Source: Methylobacterium brachythecii
GTDB lineage: Bacteria > Pseudomonadota > Alphaproteobacteria > Rhizobiales > Beijerinckiaceae
Direction: 5' to 3'
Assembly: GCF_014196345.1 (NCBI RefSeq)
Contig: NZ_JACIDN010000004.1
Coordinates: 310,001 to 374,000 of the forward strand
Length of the DNA stretch: 64,000 nucleotides
The translations under genes and the position numbers were made by a program. Numbering within the stretch: the stretch's first letter is position 1; the number at the start of each line of letters is the position of its first letter. Below the pieces are notes generated by a model. The model was not told the DNA's origin and did no database searches. It saw only the letters and a list, made by a program, of their open reading frames with translations. This document shows, in pieces, positions 17,763 through 26,744 of the stretch.

Positions 17763-18857
17763 TCAGCAAAAGTGCTTCGAGAGCTTAAGTCCCTGCGCCT
17801 GATAGTTCGAGCCGGCTCCCGTGCCGTAGAGCGCTTCCGGCGTCTCGGCCATGCGCTCGTAGACGAGGCGGCCGACGATCTGTCCGTCCTCCAGAAGGAA
17901 GGGCACGTCGCGCGAGCGCACTTCGAGCACGGCCCGCGCACCGGCGCCACCCGCCGCGGCGTAACCGAAACCCGGATCGAAGAAGCCCGCATAGTGCACC
18001 CGGAATTCGCCCACGAGCGGGTCGAACGGTACCATCTCGGCCGCGTGGTCGGGGGGCACCTGCACCGATTCCTTCGAGGCCAGGATGTAGAACTGGCCCG
18101 GATCGAGGATGAGCGATCCGCTGCCATCGGCCGGCAGTGGCTCCCAGAACTCGGCGGTCTTGTGCGCGCCCGGCCTGTCGACGTGGATCAGGCCGGTATG
18201 GCGCTTGGCGCGGTAGCCGATCAGCCCGTCGAAGCCGGCGAGATCGACTGAGACCGCGACGCCGCCGGTGAAGGATGGCGAGGCCGCGCTGACCAGGGGC
18301 GTGCGCGCGTGCAGGGCGACGAGCTCGGTGTCGCTGAGCCTCGGCTCGCCCCGGCGGAACCGGATCTGCGACAGCCGCGTGCCTGTGCGGACCAGTACCG
18401 GGAAGGTGCGCGGCGAGATCTCGGCATAGAGCGGGCCATGGTAGCCGGCCTCGACCTGATCGAAGGCAGCGGCCCGGTCGGTGATGACGCGGGTAAACAC
18501 GTCGATCCGGCCGGTGGAGCTCTTCGGATTCGCGCTGGCGCAAAGATCGCCGGGCAGCGCGAGACGTTCCTGCACCTCGGCAATGTAGACGCAGCCCGTC
18601 TCGAGCACGGCACCGACCGTGAGATCGACCGGATGCAGCGCCAGCCCATCGACGCAGGTGCCGACGGTACGCTCCCTGCCCGGCAGGAAGCTCGTGCGGA
18701 CGCGGTAGGCGCGGGCGCCCAGACGCAGGTCGAGGCTCGCCGGCTGGATCTGGTCCGCTGCATAGGGCCGCTCTGGTTTGATCGCGCCCGCCTCGGTCAG
18801 GGCGGCGATACCGCGCGCCGAGAGAATGCCGTCCTGCGCGGCCGCACTGCCTGTCAT
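17763..18857 (-). CDS. dcd: 2'-Deoxycytidine 5'-triphosphate deaminase, double-length form
   Basis: 364 residues, about twice the length of enterobacterial Dcd (~190). It converts dCTP to dUTP for thymidylate synthesis. The N-terminal half carries QPASLDLRLG and NPKSSTGRIDVFTRVITD, followed by YHGPLYAEIS, which match the dUTPase-fold active-site motifs. The C-terminal half repeats the fold (AKRHTGLIHVD, DPGQFYILASKE, VGEFRVHYAGFFDPGFG). Such two-domain forms are usual in alphaproteobacteria. It begins 13 bp upstream of the DsbA-like gene on the same strand, but a functional link is not obvious. Confidence 0.88.
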   Translation of the reverse strand: MTGSAAAQDGILSARGIAALTEAGAIKPERPYAADQIQPASLDLRLGARAYRVRTSFLPGRERTVGTCVDGLALHPVDLTVGAVLETGCVYIAEVQERLALPGDLCASANPKSSTGRIDVFTRVITDRAAAFDQVEAGYHGPLYAEISPRTFPVLVRTGTRLSQIRFRRGEPRLSDTELVALHARTPLVSAASPSFTGGVAVSVDLAGFDGLIGYRAKRHTGLIHVDRPGAHKTAEFWEPLPADGSGSLILDPGQFYILASKESVQVPPDHAAEMVPFDPLVGEFRVHYAGFFDPGFGYAAAGGAGARAVLEVRSRDVPFLLEDGQIVGRLVYERMAETPEALYGTGAGSNYQAQGLKLSKHFC

Positions 18858-18900
18858 CGTTCGAGCTTGTCCGAACTGGCCCCGGAGGGCGCTGGAGAGG

Positions 18901-19407
18901 TCATGACGGGTTCTGGGGTCCTACCCCGGAATCGCGCGTCTCCGCCCCGGTATGAGACAGGACGCTGCGGATGAAGGAGAGGCGGGCGAGCGCACCGATG
19001 GCGATCAGCCCTGCGATCAGGCTCGCGACGAGCGGAAACCGGCCCGAATCCACGAGCGGCAGCAGCGCCAGGACGGCGGCGGCGAGCCCCGGCATCGCGC
19101 CGAGCGGCAGAACCAGCGAGGGCAGCCCGCCCATCGCCAGCGCGAGCCCAGAGCGCCGCGAGAGCGCCGCCGCAGCCAGCCGCGAGGCGGCGTCCAGCGC
19201 GATCGCGGCGGCCAGGGCGAGGGCCGCCGGTCCGTTCGCGACGGGCGCCTGCGCGAGGAAGGCCGCCGTCACCGCGAGCAGCGCGGCGGACCCGAGGCAG
19301 TAGGAAAGGGAGGCGTCGGCAACTCGAGGATGCAGGGCCTGGGACGAGGCTTGCGCCAAGAGAACTCCGACGTACTTAGTCGCGATTGACGGGACTCCGG
19401 GCGCCAC
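18901..19407 (-). CDS. Hypothetical polytopic membrane protein
   Basis: 168 residues, strongly hydrophobic with four likely membrane segments (about 34-52, 58-76, 90-112 and 124-144), Ala/Leu-rich, no recognised domain. The first codon would be GTG at 19407 with a weak ribosome site, so the start is uncertain. It is divergent from apaG. Hydrophobicity and lack of an alternative gene support it as real, but high GC makes shadow frames hydrophobic too. Confidence 0.5.
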   Translation of the reverse strand: MAPGVPSIATKYVGVLLAQASSQALHPRVADASLSYCLGSAALLAVTAAFLAQAPVANGPAALALAAAIALDAASRLAAAALSRRSGLALAMGGLPSLVLPLGAMPGLAAAVLALLPLVDSGRFPLVASLIAGLIAIGALARLSFIRSVLSHTGAETRDSGVGPQNPS

Positions 19408-19473
19408 GTACCACGAGGCTCTTCGGTTGTCGCGTCACCGCTTGCGGTGGGCAGGGGGGAGACTGTTCCGGCG

Positions 19474-19866
19474 ATGTACAAGGCCGAGACCCGCGGCATC
19501 ACGGTGACCGTCGAGCCTCGCTTCGTCGAGGAGGAATCGTCTCCCGGCGATAGCCGATACTTCTTCGCCTATACGGTCGAGATCGTGAATAACGGTCACG
19601 AGAAGGTCCAGCTGCGCTCGCGCCATTGGCGCATCATCGACGGACACGGCGCCTGCCAGGAGGTGCGCGGGGCCGGCGTTGTCGGCAAGCAGCCTTTTCT
19701 CGGTCCGGGCGAGTCGTTCAGCTACACCAGCGGTTGCCCGCTCACGACGCCGGACGGCCTCATGGCTGGCAGCTACACCATGACGATCATTGGCGGCGAC
19801 AGCTTCGAGGCGGAGATCCCGGCCTTCTCGCTCGATTCGCCGCATGTCCGCCGCAGCGTCCACTGA
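19474..19866 (+). CDS. apaG: ApaG family protein
   Basis: 130 residues, full length for ApaG (fibronectin-III-like single domain). It contains YFFAYTVEIVNNG, LRSRHWRIIDGHG and VVGKQPFLGPGESFSYTSG, all diagnostic. In enterobacteria the gene is linked to Co2+/Mg2+ resistance and Ap4A metabolism, but the biochemical role is unclear. The ATG at 19474 is the homology start; nine in-frame codons precede it. It precedes argE by 61 bp on the same strand. Confidence 0.93.
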   Translation: MYKAETRGITVTVEPRFVEEESSPGDSRYFFAYTVEIVNNGHEKVQLRSRHWRIIDGHGACQEVRGAGVVGKQPFLGPGESFSYTSGCPLTTPDGLMAGSYTMTIIGGDSFEAEIPAFSLDSPHVRRSVH

Positions 19867-19927
19867 GGTCGTGGCGCAGGCGCTTTCCGAGGAAGTGGAT
19901 GCCAGTTCGTCGCGAGAGAGCGCGACA

Positions 19928-21094
19928 ATGAATACGGGCCGCCGCTACACCACCCTCGAACTTCTCGAACGGCTCGTCGCTTTCGACACCGAGAGTTCGA
20001 AATCCAACATCGCCCTGATCGATTTCGTCGCCGGCTACCTGGACGGCTGGGGCGTCCCGTATGTGCGTGTGCCGAACGCAGCCGGCGACAAGCAGGCGAT
20101 CTTCGCAACCCTCGGGCCGATGATCGACGGCGGTGTCGTGCTCTCGGGCCATACCGACGTGGTGCCGGTCACCGGCCAAGCCTGGACCTCCGACCCCTTC
20201 GTGCTCCGCATCGCCGACGGGCGTGCCTATGGCCGCGGCTCCGTCGACATGAAGGGGTTCGATGCGCTGGCGCTCGGCCTGGTGCCGCAGGCGGTGGCGA
20301 CCGATCTGAAGCGGCCGATCCACATCCTGCTGTCCTACGACGAGGAGATCTCCTGCCTCGGCGTGCTCGACACCATAGCCCGCTTCGGAATTGACCTGCC
20401 GCGCCCGGGCGCCGTGATCGTCGGCGAGCCGACGGGGCTCGAGGTGGCTGACGCTCACAAAAGCGTGGTGACCTACGACACGGTCGTGCATGGCCACGAG
20501 GCGCATTCGTCCAAGCCCTCGCTCGGTGCCAACGCAGTGACGGCCGCAGCCGATCTCGTATCCGAGCTGAACCGAATCGCCGACGCGATGATCGAGCGGG
20601 GTGACGCCTCGGGCCGGTTCGATCCGCCGGCAACCACTGTGCATGTCGGCGTCATCCAGGGCGGCACGGCGCGCAACATCCTGGCCAAGACCTGCGCGTT
20701 TCACTGGGAGTTCCGCGGGCTGCCGGATCTCGACATGGCCGAAATTCCCCGCCTGTTCGCCGAGGCGACCGATCGGATCGTCGCCAACCGGCTCAACCGT
20801 TACGGCGATTACGGGCACATCGAGACCGAGGAGGAGGTCTCGGTGCCGGGCCTCGCGCCCGATCCGGGCTCGGAGGCCGAGACGCTGGCCCTCAGGCTCG
20901 CCGGGCGCAATCGCACCATCTCCGTCTCCTACGCCACCGAGGCCGGGCGCTTCCAGCAGGCGGGATTGCCGACGGTGGTGTGCGGACCGGGCTCGATCGA
21001 CCAGGCGCACCAGCCCGACGAGTTCATCACCCTGGCCGAACTGGAGCGCGGCGAAGCCTTCATGAAGCGCTTGCTGGCGGAGTGCGCGGCATGA
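19928..21094 (+). CDS. argE: Acetylornithine deacetylase (ArgE, M20 family)
   Basis: 388 residues. It removes the acetyl group of N-acetylornithine in arginine synthesis. Metal and catalytic residues are visible: SGHTDVVP (His75, Asp77), RGSVDMKG (Asp107), SYDEEISC (Glu139-140), VGEPTG, and the C-terminal His in QAHQPDEF. The dimerisation domain carries AHSSKPSLGANAV. The start at 19928 is chosen from homology and a GAGAG upstream. The stop overlaps the start of speG (ATGA), an unusual pairing of ornithine formation with polyamine acetylation. Confidence 0.9.
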   Translation: MNTGRRYTTLELLERLVAFDTESSKSNIALIDFVAGYLDGWGVPYVRVPNAAGDKQAIFATLGPMIDGGVVLSGHTDVVPVTGQAWTSDPFVLRIADGRAYGRGSVDMKGFDALALGLVPQAVATDLKRPIHILLSYDEEISCLGVLDTIARFGIDLPRPGAVIVGEPTGLEVADAHKSVVTYDTVVHGHEAHSSKPSLGANAVTAAADLVSELNRIADAMIERGDASGRFDPPATTVHVGVIQGGTARNILAKTCAFHWEFRGLPDLDMAEIPRLFAEATDRIVANRLNRYGDYGHIETEEEVSVPGLAPDPGSEAETLALRLAGRNRTISVSYATEAGRFQQAGLPTVVCGPGSIDQAHQPDEFITLAELERGEAFMKRLLAECAA

Positions 21095-21660
21095 GTGCGC
21101 GGCGGTCGGCTGGTCCGGTGAAGCTGAGGCCGCTGGAGCGCGAGGACCTGCGCTTCGTGCACCAGCTCAATAACAACGACAGCATCATGCGCTACTGGTT
21201 CGAGGAGGCCTACGAGTCCTTCGCCGAGCTGCAGCAGCTCTACGAACGCAACATCCACAACCAGACCGAGCGGCGCTTCATCATCGCGACGGAGGCGGAC
21301 GAGCCGGCCGGGCTGATCGAGCTCGTCGAGATCAACCATCTGCACCGGCGCTGCGAGTTCCAGATCGCGATCCATCCCGGCTTCGAGGGCCGCGGCTACG
21401 CCTGGAAGGCGACCCGGATCGCCATGGACTACGCCTTCAGCGTCCTGAACATCCACAAGCTCTACCTGCATGTCGATAAGGACAACACGCGGGCCGTGGG
21501 CATCTACGAGCGCTGCGGATTCAAGCCGGAGGGCGTGCTGCGCGACGAGTTCTTCGTGAATGGCCGCTACCGCGACGCCGTGCGGATGTGCCTGTTCCAG
21601 CCCGACTACCTCGCCCAACGCGGCGGTGGCGACGTCAACGAGCCGGTGCTGAAGACCTGA
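21091..21660 (+). CDS. speG: Spermidine N1-acetyltransferase (SpeG-like GNAT)
   Basis: 189 residues. The similarity to E. coli SpeG as I remember it runs along the whole length: VKLRPLEREDLRFVHQL, IMRYWFEEAYESF, LIELVEINHLHRRCEFQI, KLYLHVDKDN, and EFFVNGRYRDAVRMC. It acetylates spermidine/spermine with acetyl-CoA and so detoxifies excess polyamines. The GNAT acetyl-CoA loop appears as HPGFEGRGYAWKA. It is translationally coupled to argE, and a bidirectional terminator follows at 21669. Confidence 0.92.
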   Translation: MSARRSAGPVKLRPLEREDLRFVHQLNNNDSIMRYWFEEAYESFAELQQLYERNIHNQTERRFIIATEADEPAGLIELVEINHLHRRCEFQIAIHPGFEGRGYAWKATRIAMDYAFSVLNIHKLYLHVDKDNTRAVGIYERCGFKPEGVLRDEFFVNGRYRDAVRMCLFQPDYLAQRGGGDVNEPVLKT

Positions 21661-21663
21661 TCG

Positions 21664-21694
21664 CAAAAGAGAGGGGCCGTTCCCGGCCCCTCTC
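21664..21694. terminator. Bidirectional terminator between speG and the convergent repeat protein gene
   Basis: GAGAGGGGCCG (21669-21679), loop TTCC, CGGCCCCTCTC (21684-21694): an 11-bp perfect GC-rich stem. On the minus strand it is followed by TTTT (21668-21665), giving a good intrinsic terminator for the gene at 21722-22807. On the plus strand the T-run is poor. Confidence 0.8.
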
Positions 21695-21721
21695 CATTCG
21701 TCAGACGCTTAAGCGTGCAGC

Positions 21722-22807
21722 TCAGTTGCGGCCGCCGCCAGTACCGGCTCCGGCACCACCACCGGCTCCGCCGCCCTTGCCCATCGCACCGCCGCCAGCG
21801 CCCATGGAGCCGCGGCCGCCGCCTGCATTGCCGGCACCCGCGTTACCACCGCTGGCGTTGCGCATACCGCCACCCGTATCGCCCTTGTCGGAGGCATTGC
21901 GGATGCCGCCGCTGGCCTTGGTGTCATTGCCCGCGTTGCGCATGCCGCCCTCGTTTCCGCGGCTCATGCCCTTGGCACCCTCGGTCTGCTCGGCACGACG
22001 TCCACTGCGCTCATCGCGACCGCGGACATTCTCACGGGTCGAGACGCTGGTGCGGGTGGAGACACGGTCACGCTCGAAGCCGCCATGGCCGCCGATATTC
22101 ACCGACAGGCGACGATATTCGGGTGAGCCATAGAGCACGCGCTGACCGCGAATGGTCACGTAGCGCTCACGGGTGCCGCCACGACGCTCGGTGACGATCA
22201 GGCGACGGTATTCCGGCGAGCCGTAGATGACGCGCTGACCACTGACCATCACGTAACGCTTGCCGCGGGTGCTGCTGCGTTCCGTGACGACGAGCCGGCG
22301 ATACTCGGGCGAGCCAAAGACCACGCGCTGACCGGCGATGAAGACGAAACGCCCGCTGCGGCGACCGCCATCGACATGTTCGCGCGACGAGGTGCGGACA
22401 TCGACCCGGCTGCTGCTGCGCTCACTGAAGCGTTCGTTGCGGCCGCCGCGCTCGGCTCTGTCGCCACGGCCACCGCGATCGTCGCGCATTCCGCTGCCGG
22501 GCTCGTTCGTCGCCGCCTTGCCTGCGCTACGGCCGGGTTCAGCCCCGGCGCTCCGGCCCTCCGACGCTCCGCCGGCTGCGCTGCCCCTGTCGGCTCCGCG
22601 AGAGGCCTGCGTGGCGCCCGCACCGCCGCCCTCACCACGAGAGGCTGCCGCACCGCCGGCAGCGCCGCCACCATTGCGGCCGCCGCCCATGGTGGACTTT
22701 TCGGATCCACCGCCCGCATTGCCGGCGCCGGCAGCGCCGCCACCCTGCTGGGCATAGACGGACGTGCTCAGCAGAAGTGCTGCCAGACCAATCGCAACTC
22801 TCTTCAT
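21722..22807 (-). CDS. Secreted Gly/Arg-rich protein with three GQRVxYGSPEYRRL repeats
   Basis: 361 residues, no family I recognise. A signal peptide (MKRVAIGLAALLLSTSVYAQ) is followed by a Gly/Ala-rich stretch (20-105), an Arg/Gly/Glu/Ser-rich linker, three ~31-residue repeats (about 154-177, 185-207 and 216-236) with the shared core GQRV-hydrophobic-aromatic-GSPEYRRL, and a second Gly/Asn/Arg-rich tail ending in GAGTGGGRN. The repeats look like short beta-hairpin units. GGAGGA precedes the ATG at 22807. Envelope, matrix or nucleic-acid binding roles are all possible; none is shown. Confidence 0.75.
   Translation of the reverse strand: MKRVAIGLAALLLSTSVYAQQGGGAAGAGNAGGGSEKSTMGGGRNGGGAAGGAAASRGEGGGAGATQASRGADRGSAAGGASEGRSAGAEPGRSAGKAATNEPGSGMRDDRGGRGDRAERGGRNERFSERSSSRVDVRTSSREHVDGGRRSGRFVFIAGQRVVFGSPEYRRLVVTERSSTRGKRYVMVSGQRVIYGSPEYRRLIVTERRGGTRERYVTIRGQRVLYGSPEYRRLSVNIGGHGGFERDRVSTRTSVSTRENVRGRDERSGRRAEQTEGAKGMSRGNEGGMRNAGNDTKASGGIRNASDKGDTGGGMRNASGGNAGAGNAGGGRGSMGAGGGAMGKGGGAGGGAGAGTGGGRN
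22094..22348 (-). repeat. Three tandem coding repeats in the secreted Gly/Arg-rich protein
   Basis: The DNA encodes three consecutive ~93-bp units, each with the pattern aromatic-V-x-I/V-x-GQRV-x-F/Y-GSPEYRRL-x-V. The codons differ between units, so the duplication is old and the residues GSPEYRRL are kept by selection. Confidence 0.75.
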
Positions 22808-23022
22808 CAGACGTTCCTCCAGGTTCAAATCTGGGTTCGAAACGTCAAAAGAGCGAAAAGGGTTTCGATATTTTTGGATTTATCGATTTTGATCTCAAGT
22901 GCAGCGCAAGCTTGACCTTATAAATTGCACTGCAATCGCGATCGGTTCCATTTTTTGGCTCGGATCATCTTCGCAATATCTCGATGAAGGGAACGACGCA
23001 GTCAGGCACGCCGCCGTTCGCC

Positions 23023-23637
23023 TCAGCGCAGGCGGCTGGCCATTTCCGCGGCCTTTCGGATCGTAGCCGAATCGGGCGTGCCGGCCGGTACCACCCAGCT
23101 TCCACCAACGCAGAGCACCGATGGGTGCGCGAGCCAGTCCGAGGCCGTCGTCTCGGTGATGCCGCCGGTCGGGCAGAACCGCACGTTGCCGAACACCGCC
23201 GCCAGCGCCTTCAGCGCCTTCAATCCGCCGGAGGCCTCAGCCGGAAAGAACTTGAAACGATCGAGCCCGTGGTCGAGCCCGCGCATGATGTCTGCGGCGT
23301 TGGCCACGCCCGGCAGATAGGGCACGCCGCTCTTCTGTGCGGCCTCGGTCAGGGGCGCGGTGAGACCGGGGCTGACGATGTATTTCGCGCCGGCCGCGAG
23401 CGCCGCGTCGAGGTCCTTCGGATTCAACACCGTGCCGGCACCGACCACCGAGCCCGGCACCTTCGACATCTCGCGGATCACGTCGAGGGCCGCGGGCGTG
23501 CGCAGCGTGACCTCGAGCGCGACGAGGCCGCCGCTCACCAGCGCCTCGGCGATCGGCGCGGCATGGGCCACGTCCTCGATCACCAGAACCGGGATGACGG
23601 GGACGGATCGCATCAGCGCGTCGATGTCGTTGGCCAT
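23023..23637 (-). CDS. eda: 2-Dehydro-3-deoxyphosphogluconate (KDPG) aldolase
   Basis: 204 residues. It splits KDPG into pyruvate and glyceraldehyde-3-phosphate, the last step of the Entner-Doudoroff pathway. The Schiff-base Lys129 is in RFKFFPAEASGG and the catalytic Glu42 in LEVTLRT; CPTGGITE binds phosphate. It is downstream of edd on the same strand, separated by 129 bp that contain an inverted-repeat element. Confidence 0.95.
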   Translation of the reverse strand: MANDIDALMRSVPVIPVLVIEDVAHAAPIAEALVSGGLVALEVTLRTPAALDVIREMSKVPGSVVGAGTVLNPKDLDAALAAGAKYIVSPGLTAPLTEAAQKSGVPYLPGVANAADIMRGLDHGLDRFKFFPAEASGGLKALKALAAVFGNVRFCPTGGITETTASDWLAHPSVLCVGGSWVVPAGTPDSATIRKAAEMASRLR

Positions 23638-23665
23638 AAGTGTCTCCTCGTCAGATCGATCTCGA

Positions 23666-23757
23666 CGTCATTGCGAGCCGAAGGCGAAGCAATCCAGGGC
23701 CACGCACGCAACGGCAGCCCGTTTGCTCAGGATTGCTGCGCTGCGCTCGCAATGACG
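23666..23757. repeat. Inverted-repeat element type B (CGTCATTGCGAGC arms) between edd and eda
   Basis: Perfect 13-bp terminal arms CGTCATTGCGAGC (23666-23678) and GCTCGCAATGACG (23745-23757), plus inner matching GCAATCC / GGATTGC. This resembles the widespread GTCATTGCGAGCG...GAAGCAATCC palindromic element of many proteobacteria. It lies inside the edd-eda unit, so its RNA hairpin may affect relative expression of eda. Confidence 0.8.
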
Positions 23758-23766
23758 AGACTTCGG

Positions 23767-25590
23767 TCAAAGCCCTGCGGCCGCCAGCATCGCCGAAGCG
23801 CCCTGCTCCGCCCCATCGGCGCCGTGGCGCATGAAGGCGAAGAGCTCGCGGCCGGTGCCGAGGCCTGGTGGGGGCGCATGCGCGTCCTCGCGGGCATCCC
23901 ATTCGGCGGGATCGACCAGCGCTTCGAGCACGCCTTCCTCCGCCGAGAGCCGGATCACGTCCCCGTCGCGGATGCGGCCGATCGGGCCGCCACCGACGCC
24001 CTCGGGGCTGAGATGGATCGCCGCCGGCACCTTGCCCGAAGCACCCGACATCCGCCCGTCGGTGACCAGCGCGACCTTGAAGCCGCGATCCTGGAGCACG
24101 CCGAGCGGTGGGGTGAGCTTGTGGAGTTCCGGCATGCCGTTGGCGCGCGGACCCTGGAAGCGCACCACCACGATCACGTCCTTCTCCAACTCGCCGGCCT
24201 TGAAGGCGGCGATGACGTCGTCCTGGTCCGAGAAGACGCGGGCCGGGGCTTCGATCGTCCGGCGCGAGGCGTCGACGGCGCTGGTCTTGAAGGTGGCGCG
24301 ACCGAGATTGCCTTTCACGAGCCGCATACCGCCATCGGGCTGGAACGGGGTGGCAGGCTTCCTCAGCATCGTGGCGTCGAGGCTGTCCGCGACGGCATCC
24401 TCGTAGACGAGATCCTCTCCCGACAGCTTTGGGTCGCGGGCATGGTCGCGCAGGCTGGCGCCCGAGACCGTCAGGATGTCGTCATGCAGCATGCCGGCAT
24501 CGATCAGGCTGCTGATGACGTAGGACATGCCGCCCGCCGCGTGGAAATGGTTCACGTCGCCGGCGCCGTTCGGATAGACGCGGGCGATCAGCGGCACGGC
24601 GGCCGAGAGCCGGTCGAAATCCTCCCAGTCGACGATGATGCCTGCGGCCCGCGCCATGGCTGGGAGATGGATCGCGTGGTTGGTCGAGCCGCCCGTGGCC
24701 AGCAGCCCGACGATGGCGTTCACGATCGCCTTCTCATCGACGCAGCGCCCGACCGGCCGGTAGTCGTTGCCGCCCCAGCCGATCTCGGTGAGCCGATGCA
24801 CGGCACCGCGCGTGACTGCCTGGCGCAGCTTGGTGCCCGGATTGATGAAGGAGGCGCCGGGCATGTGCAGGCCCATCACGTCCATCATCATCTGGTTGGA
24901 ATTGGCCGTGCCGTAGAAGGTACAGGTGCCAGCGCCGTGATAGGAGGCGGACTCGCTCTCCAGGAGCTCGGCGCGGCCGACCTTGCCCTCGGCATAGAGC
25001 TGCCGGATGCGCTGCTTCTCCTTGTTGGCGAGACCCGAGGGCATCGGGCCGGCCGGCACCAGGATCATCGGCAGGTGGCCAAAGCGCAGGGCACCGATCA
25101 GCAGGCCCGGCACGATCTTGTCGCAGATGCCTAGAAGAAGGGCGCCCTCGAACATGCCGTGGCTCAGGCCGACGGCGGCCGACATCGCGATGGTGTCTCG
25201 GGAAAACAGCGACAGTTCCATGCCGCGCTGGCCTTGGGTGACGCCGTCGCACATGGCCGGCGTGCCGCCCGCCACCTGCGCGGTGGCTCCCACTTCCCGT
25301 GCAAAAACCTTGATCTGGTCCGGGTAGCGCCCGTACGGCTGATGGGCCGAGAGCATGTCGTTATAGGCGGTGACAATGCCGATATTCATCGCCTTGCCCG
25401 CGACGATCGCCTTCTTGTCCTCGCCCGAGGCCGCGAAGCCGTGGGCAAGGTTCCCGCAGGCGAGCATCGGGCGATGGACGCCCGCCTCGCGCTCGCGCTC
25501 GATCAGGTCGAGATAGGCACGGCGCGTGTCGCGCGAGCGCGCGACGACACGCTCGGTGACGGCTGCGATCTCGGGATGAAGGTCGGCCAT
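23767..25590 (-). CDS. edd: 6-Phosphogluconate dehydratase
   Basis: 607 residues (E. coli Edd 603). It dehydrates 6-phosphogluconate to KDPG. It is an IlvD/Edd-family 4Fe-4S enzyme; the cluster cysteines are probably in [18 protein letters not shown] and [23 protein letters not shown] and [20 protein letters not shown] segments are present. The start at 25590 ([15 protein letters not shown]) aligns with the family; the open frame extends 15 codons upstream. Hsp33 lies upstream on the same strand but 125 bp away. Confidence 0.95.
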   Translation of the reverse strand: MADLHPEIAAVTERVVARSRDTRRAYLDLIEREREAGVHRPMLACGNLAHGFAASGEDKKAIVAGKAMNIGIVTAYNDMLSAHQPYGRYPDQIKVFAREVGATAQVAGGTPAMCDGVTQGQRGMELSLFSRDTIAMSAAVGLSHGMFEGALLLGICDKIVPGLLIGALRFGHLPMILVPAGPMPSGLANKEKQRIRQLYAEGKVGRAELLESESASYHGAGTCTFYGTANSNQMMMDVMGLHMPGASFINPGTKLRQAVTRGAVHRLTEIGWGGNDYRPVGRCVDEKAIVNAIVGLLATGGSTNHAIHLPAMARAAGIIVDWEDFDRLSAAVPLIARVYPNGAGDVNHFHAAGGMSYVISSLIDAGMLHDDILTVSGASLRDHARDPKLSGEDLVYEDAVADSLDATMLRKPATPFQPDGGMRLVKGNLGRATFKTSAVDASRRTIEAPARVFSDQDDVIAAFKAGELEKDVIVVVRFQGPRANGMPELHKLTPPLGVLQDRGFKVALVTDGRMSGASGKVPAAIHLSPEGVGGGPIGRIRDGDVIRLSAEEGVLEALVDPAEWDAREDAHAPPPGLGTGRELFAFMRHGADGAEQGASAMLAAAGL

Positions 25591-25715
25591 GCGATCCAAG
25601 CCCTGCTCGAGGAGCCGGCGCGGGCTGCCGACCACGCTCGGGAAGCGATGGCCGGCCTGCTGCGCCGCAATGCTGCGCCTAACATGGAACGGATCCAGTC
25701 AGGCGGACACCCCCG

Positions 25716-26744
25716 TCAGTGCCGGCTCTCGCTCGTCCCAGACGCAGCCCCGGTCTCACCCTGGGCCTCGGCGGGATCCACGACGTAGTGGCGCGAGCAG
25801 AATTCGCAGGTGATGCCGATCTTACCGTCGTCGGCGACCATGTCGCGACGCTCCTGGTCGGAGAAGGACCGGATCATGCCGAGAACCCGCTCGCGCGAGC
25901 AGCGGCATTGCTCGACAAGCGGCTGCGCCTCGAAGACGCGTACGCCGCGCTCGTGGAAGAGCCGATAGAGCAACCGCTCGCTCGACACGGCCGGATCGAC
26001 GAGTTCGTGATCCTCGACCGTGGCGGCCAGAGAGCGCGCCTCGACCCAGGCATCGTCCTCCGGCAGCGTGGTCTCGTCGAGCCGCTCGTGCCCCTCCGGC
26101 GCGTCGCCCGGATCGAGATCGGCCTGGCGCATGCGCTCGGGCGAGGAGGGCAGGAACTGCATGAGCAGGCCGCCGGCCCGCCAGCGCTGCTCGCCGCCCT
26201 CGACCTGCTCGGCCACTGCCAGTCGCACTCGCGTTGGGATCTGCTCGGACTGGCGGAAGTATTGGTGCGCGGCCTCCTCCAGCCCCTGCCCTTCCAGCGC
26301 GACGACGCCCTGGTAGCGGCTCTGGGCCGGCCCTTGGTCGATGGTCATGGCGAGATGCCCCTCCCCGATCAGGTCGGCGGCCTTGGCCCTGGCGCCGAGC
26401 GCCTCAACGCGCGATGCGTCGAACCGCGCCGTGGCACGTACCCGATCCGGCGCCTCGAAATCGACCACGATCATCCCGACCGGGCCGTCGGTCTTGGTCT
26501 GGAGCTGGAATCGGCCCTCGCCCTTTAGAGAGGAGCCGAGCAGAGCCGTCAGCGCCGTGGCTTCTCCGAGCAGGCGCGCTACCGGATCGGGATAACCGTG
26601 CCGGCGCAGGATGGTGTCGATCGACGGGCCGAGCCGCACGGCGCGGCCGCGCAGGTCGAGCGGCTCGACCGAAAACGGGAGAATGGTGTCGTCGCCGCCT
26701 TCGAGCGTGATGGCGGATTGTGCCGGGGCCTGACCTGAACTCAT
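25716..26744 (-). CDS. hslO: Redox-regulated chaperone Hsp33
   Basis: 342 residues. Hsp33 is a holdase activated by oxidation of a zinc-binding Cys cluster. The four cysteines are visible as C280-x-C282 (VEQCRCSRERVLGM) and C313-x2-C316 (ITCEFCSRHYV). The N-terminal domain begins at about residue 20. GGAGA precedes the ATG at 26744; the frame stays open to 26858 without homology. A stretch after residue 205 is longer than in E. coli Hsp33 (292 aa), giving an acidic insertion in the linker. Confidence 0.94.
   Translation of the reverse strand: MSSGQAPAQSAITLEGGDDTILPFSVEPLDLRGRAVRLGPSIDTILRRHGYPDPVARLLGEATALTALLGSSLKGEGRFQLQTKTDGPVGMIVVDFEAPDRVRATARFDASRVEALGARAKAADLIGEGHLAMTIDQGPAQSRYQGVVALEGQGLEEAAHQYFRQSEQIPTRVRLAVAEQVEGGEQRWRAGGLLMQFLPSSPERMRQADLDPGDAPEGHERLDETTLPEDDAWVEARSLAATVEDHELVDPAVSSERLLYRLFHERGVRVFEAQPLVEQCRCSRERVLGMIRSFSDQERRDMVADDGKIGITCEFCSRHYVVDPAEAQGETGAASGTSESRH

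Noticed and set aside
15879..18251. 790-codon open frame on the plus strand
   Set aside because: It crosses a DUF1194 gene in another frame, a DsbA-like gene and dcd on the opposite strand; the translation is Arg/Pro-rich shadow.
22808..23022. AT-rich gap upstream of the Gly/Arg-rich repeat protein as a riboswitch
   Set aside because: It has low GC and could hold a promoter, but no conserved aptamer-like fold was recognised.
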